The notes beneath the pieces are model-generated. The model made no database searches. It had not been told where the DNA came from and saw only the letters and a list, made by a program, of their open reading frames with translations. DNA of 64,000 nucleotides from Epiperipatus broadwayi (lineage: Eukaryota > Onychophora > Udeonychophora > Euonychophora > Peripatidae): contig JAQFVV010012970.1 in the NCBI GenBank assembly GCA_028023455.1, forward strand, positions 297,801 through 361,800, read 5' to 3'. How positions within the stretch are numbered: position 1 is the stretch's first letter; every line of letters starts with the position of its first letter. Positions 59,924 to 64,000 of the stretch are shown in pieces. A program made the translations under genes and the position numbers.

Positions 59924-60828
59924 TTACAACCCTGGGTCAGGTGGATAATACCGATCTCTCGTCATCGATGACTGCGGCCTTGGGTTTTCTAATCGTTGCC
60001 TTTTACCGGGTGGTTCTTTGGCCCAATGGTTCAAATCCACAGTAGTAAGAAATTCAACCATTTCTCCTATATCTTTTATTTGAATGCCTGTCATTAATGG
60101 TTGGATGGTTAGCGGCACGCTACGCTGGATCATTCTAAATTTCCACTTTCCCATATTCCACCAGTTTTTGGCAGATCCCTGCAGATGGTAACTAGCTATA
60201 GCTATCTGCACATCTTGCCCTTATGAAATTTTAAGAACTTCTGTGAGCTCTCTAGGTAGGTTTGAGGTTTTTCCCTTATTTCCACTCTAAATATTTTAAC
60301 ATGGACCATCTTTGTTAAGTGGCTTTGGTATCCACTGTCCATTTTCATGTTTTCTTCCGTGACTTTTGGTCCTATTCTTTTGTCCCCATCCATGCTTGTC
60401 TCCTTTTTACTGCTTTCACTCAATGGTTTTTGTGGTCCTTCATCTACTGGAATAAGGTCGATTTGCTCATCACACTTTTTCATATTTACTACACTATCTG
60501 CTTGCCCTTCTACTATCATAGGTTTGTCAAGTATTTCTAATTCCCTTTCCTTTTCCATTTCTTTAATTTCTTCTTCCTTTTTATTAGCTGGGGATATTCC
60601 AATATGTTCCTTTATGGCTTCTAATTCTCTCCACATAAGGTCTTTAAATTCCTGATATTCTCTCACTCTTATCTTTTCTTCTTCTTGTCTCTGTCTTGAT
60701 TCTTCATCTCTTCTTTTTCTCATTTCCTCCTCATACATTTTCTTCATTTCTTGCATATTCTGTCTAAATATTTCAAGTAACCTTAGACTGAAGTTCATTG
60801 ATGCTATTCTGTCATTTTCTGCTTCCAT
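59924..60828 (-). pseudogene. Retrotransposon gag, frameshifted
   Basis: The first open part (60828-60202) begins with a strongly charged region rich in Glu, Lys and Arg (about residues 18-75, predicted coiled coil), then a low-complexity linker, and ends where the frame shifts. The second part (60211-59924) continues with IASYHLQGSAKNWW, the signature of Ty3/gypsy-type gag capsid proteins (L-G-A--W pattern), and ends in a basic Pro/Arg-rich tail (KEPPGKRQRL). The two frames overlap by about 10 bases, so a single indel near 60205-60215 separates them. Start chosen at the ATG at 60828, the first in frame. Gag would assemble the retrotransposon particle around its RNA. No zinc knuckle, protease, RT or integrase follows, so the element depends on others. 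Confidence 0.75.
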
Positions 60829-61454
60829 TTTTCTTAATATTATTTATTTTCTTTATACTATTAGCATTTGACTACTCCCCACCGGTATATTGGCCCTAAG
60901 ACACTCTTTCACTGCCCTCACCTACTCTACATTGCCTTATCTCTATATTGCTGCATTTAACATATTTAACATATATATTATAGCGAACTGTTGGTAACGC
61001 ATGTAATAAGCTACTGCTGTCTATGATATATATATATTTGTATTTTAACAAAATATTTACTATTAACATATATAACAAGCTTCTGCTGTCTATGCTATAT
61101 ATATAACGGTGTTTTAATAAAAAAAATTCAATGCTACTTGCTTTCTCATTTAACGACTGATTACTTTTTTTTTTCTTGACATATATATATATAAAGCAAA
61201 ATATTTCATTAGATCCGAGTATTTTCGTTCCTTCTTAAATTACACACACATCCCTGCTTTCCTTAAATTTGTTATTACGCCTGCTGTCCTTTCATTCACT
61301 CGACCCACATTATTTCACTCGATTTACTTTTTTTCATTATTTTTATCAAAACAATCGTATATATATATAGAATAATTAGCCAACTCGAGTAATGAATGCT
61401 AAAAGAAATTTATATGCGTTATATTTTGCTCAGGGTATATATGGGTTTTTTGTA

Positions 61455-61481
61455 TCGAAAGCCTCACGTTGGAAAGCGCCA
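61455..61481 (-). promoter_or_regulatory. Primer binding site, tRNA-Lys-like
   Basis: On the minus strand TGGCGC, an extra TTT, CCAACGTGAGGC, then TTTCGA resembles the complement of the 3' end of animal tRNA-Lys, whose known primer-site form is TGGCGCCCAACGTGGGGC. It lies 24 bases inside the LTR boundary, more than the usual few bases. It fixes the element's orientation as minus. Confidence 0.65.
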
Positions 61482-61505
61482 AACGCTAAAAAAAAAATTT
61501 AACTA

Positions 61506-64000
61506 TGTAACGGTCAGAAAACGTGTGACTCATAAACATAGTGCAGAATTCGACCACCATACAGAACAGCAGCACCATCAAGTAGCGAAGCCACCCGTGG
61601 TACTGAGTTCGAACATAGTTTATCGGTTCCACAATACAATCCACAAAACAACGCATATTTCCTTAGGCACGGTGGTCAGGGAGATGCAAGAGATTCATGA
61701 TTTTATTCTCGAGTTAGCCAATAATCAAACTAATATTAATTAAACATTCATATTTACATAATCGAGGAAATATTAGATAGAATGGGTATCGAATAAATGA
61801 AACGTAATTGCAGACATATAGTTTAAAATTATTTATTAATACATTTTAATAAAACATTTATTAATAATATTTTGTGGATTTAAAGCTTCAGTAGCGGGAT
61901 TTACGACATGATTATATTTTAAAGAATACATTTATTTATTTAGACATTATTTTATATTGAGGATTTCAGTAGCGGTATTTCCGATACTGTAATGTTTACA
62001 AAAGGAATACATTTATTTGAAAGCGTAATCTAGCTACCTAAAATTCTCGAGTAAGTATTTCTAATGCATGCCTTGGGGAATTTATACCTTTGCAATGCAA
62101 GAGTCTAAAGTAAGATTTAAGAGTAGCGGCGGACATATATTTATCTAATTAAACTATTTATTTTATGACTAAGGGCAACATTTATTTGAGAGTGAATTAC
62201 AAAGATAATGCAGAGGCGGAGTGATATATAGAATAATAGAATTGAGCAAAGGAACACGTGGTACGCTTTAGAAAGGCGATATGGAATGGCAGTATATCGA
62301 AACTGCAATGCCACGAATGAGTTTATAAGAATGTCAGGTTGGTCTCGGCCTCGACCCGACGAAGTAAGGTGTCACATAAGCATAACCAGGGACAAGCGGT
62401 CCGTGTCGCAGTTTTGCCGGCTGGCTGCATGACGTTGTCAAGTCCTACAGGAGCATCCATTATGCCCGCTTGTGTAGGACGACTGGGGTTAATTTCAACC
62501 CTGAAGAATCCGGAAATTTCACGGTGGAATGGGTCATCGCGTCTCTAAAACGTAACACATGTATACTTATAAACGATTATGATAAGATTTAAGTAGATTT
62601 CTGGCTCAGCCCCACATGATCAACATTTACTAAAGAACTTTTGGCGACTCTCAAAGAAATGTAATTTTCTGGAATTATTCATAATGATTTAATAAATACA
62701 AAACATATATAAATTGGGAATTATTATAACTAATACGTCAGCCATTTGCGAACTAGTAGACCCTGCATTACAATAAATGAAGCATTGAATGCGTGTCGAT
62801 TTATATGAAAGGTAAGTTATTAAAGAAAGTAAATATTAATGAAAATTTGACACGCATTCATAGTTTTAAGCGATCATAGATTTAAACTTTGAAATTTGAG
62901 ACAATTATGAGCATGCAATAATTAAATAATAACTATAGATAAAAATGTAGATTATAGAAATACGCACCCCAGACAGAGTGAGGTAAGCTAGATTAGTAGA
63001 CAAATTTACACATTACATTAATTATTCAATTTAGTTATACAAATGGTAGTTTTTACATTTTATAATTTAGATAAGTAGTATGAAGAAAAGCTATAGCATA
63101 TTATTAGAGTACTCTAGAGTTTGAACACAGACAGGTACCTGTTTTATAAGAAGTTTTCTGATTCCATTAATTTAGCAGCAAAAAGTTCACGAGTGGCAAG
63201 TCTTTCTTGTATTTAGATATTCATTTAATTTCATGGCAGCAGCAGCTTTCTCATTCATTTCAGGCAGCAGATCTTCATGGTGAATTTATGATGGGCAATG
63301 AAAGTTCAGTGTCCGATAGGCCATCTTCCGATGGAGAATAATCTAGGTGCTTTACTCGGTCATACCTTGGCAGGAACAAATTACTTTATATTTTTGGAGA
63401 CTCTCTGTGATCGAGAGCAAAGCTAAAGTTTAAGTGAATGTCTCCAGCAAGTCTAAGATGGCCTCTTTTCTTATCTTGATCTCTCACATTTTTTTGCTAA
63501 GATATTTTAGGTTCTACTTAATCTGCCCTGAGGATAATCAATGCATTTTGTTGGTTTTTAATTAAAGAAAGCTGCCGTTCTATTGTTTACATTTTACATT
63601 TACTAATTAATTTTGGGGAATTTTTCTTTAATTAATCTATTATCTATCACTGACCGATGCTTTTAAATTTCAAAAGCAAAAAGGGAACATAAGATTATTT
63701 TAACTTTTAATTAAATATTACATCAGATATTTTTAGAATTATTATTAAATGAAATTTAAACAAAGCAATAAATACGAACTTTATAATCCAAAATAAATGA
63801 TTAAAATTATACAAAATTATATAACTAAAAGAAACCTAAATTATATTATTTTATCCCTATTTATTGCGTTTAATTTGAGATCGAAATGTGTGCGTGTTTA
63901 TGCCGAATTCTACATATATTTATACATTTTTAATATTGTTACACACACAATTCGATATCAAAAAGTTTAAATTTGGGCGGGATAGACCAGTCAGTGAGAG
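61506..64000 (-). mobile_element. 5' LTR of the same retrotransposon, cut by the window end
   Basis: Begins TGTAACGGTCAGAAAACGTG and follows 56893-59406 base for base apart from scattered changes and a 20-base deletion near 61650. About 51 bases of the LTR should lie beyond the window. The reading frames inside it mirror those in the other LTR and are not taken as genes. Confidence 0.92.

Larger units (their letters stand above)
59458..61505 (-). mobile_element. Internal region of the non-autonomous LTR retrotransposon
   Basis: About 2.05 kb between the two LTRs holding only the gag fossil and A+T-rich sequence. A tandem pair of about 60-80 bases (AGCT-CTGCTGTCTATG segments at 61010 and 61080) lies between gag and the primer site. 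With LTRs longer than the internal part, it is LARD-like in plan. Confidence 0.8.

Noticed and set aside
60319-60655. Plus-strand frames opposite gag
   Set aside because: Antisense shadows of the charged gag N-terminal region.

Overview
This window reads as an intergenic, repeat-dense stretch of an invertebrate animal nuclear genome. It is very A+T-rich (roughly three quarters by eye) and full of long trinucleotide and tetranucleotide arrays. Nearly every recognisable coding trace belongs to a broken transposable element: RTE-type LINEs, a Penelope-like element (PLE), Ty3/gypsy, mariner-like and other DDE transposons, hAT miniature elements, tRNA-derived SINEs and a long-LTR retrotransposon. 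No host protein gene, rRNA, functional tRNA or CRISPR array could be supported. The mix (RTE ending in ATG repeats, PLE with GIY-YIG, K02A2.6-like gypsy, GATA arrays) would suit a lophotrochozoan such as a cephalopod, but that assignment is a low-confidence guess.

Layout. 0-11 kb: mariner fossil; an inverted pair of a SINE-like family carrying a hammerhead-ribozyme-like module (2.1-3.2 kb); a degenerate RTE LINE (4.5-7.9 kb) interrupted by a hAT element with a perfect 8-bp target duplication and by another hammerhead-SINE. 11-16 kb: a PLE (reverse transcriptase plus GIY-YIG) whose last codons are split by a 2.5-kb terminal-inverted-repeat element with an 8-bp target duplication, which itself contains a nested TTAA-type MITE. 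18-23 kb: fossils and a multimeric array of a second hammerhead family with a monomer of about 424-456 bp, lodged in a DDE transposon fossil. 20-26 kb: several minus-strand RTE 3' ends and a dimeric SINE. 27-34 kb: a small MITE sharing termini with the 2.5-kb element, a gypsy pol fossil and a 740-bp TTAA MITE. 36-51 kb: microsatellites, a second hAT element, a 46-bp PLE insertion with a target duplication of about 45 bp, SINEs, a nearly full-length but broken RTE and another hammerhead-SINE. 52-64 kb: two copies of a composite tRNA-SINE, a fused RT/GIY-YIG fossil, and a long-LTR retrotransposon (LTR about 2.56 kb) containing only a frameshifted gag.

The most interesting signal is the hammerhead-like modules. 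Two otherwise different repeat families carry CUGAUGA, a stem II hairpin, GAA, a short palindromic stem III and a paired stem I in correct order. One family lies in tandem like metazoan retrozymes. The other keeps stem I complementary in copies whose sequences differ, and joins the module to tRNA-like Pol III boxes like schistosome SM-alpha repeats. If active these would yield self-cleaved, possibly circular RNAs; activity is inference.
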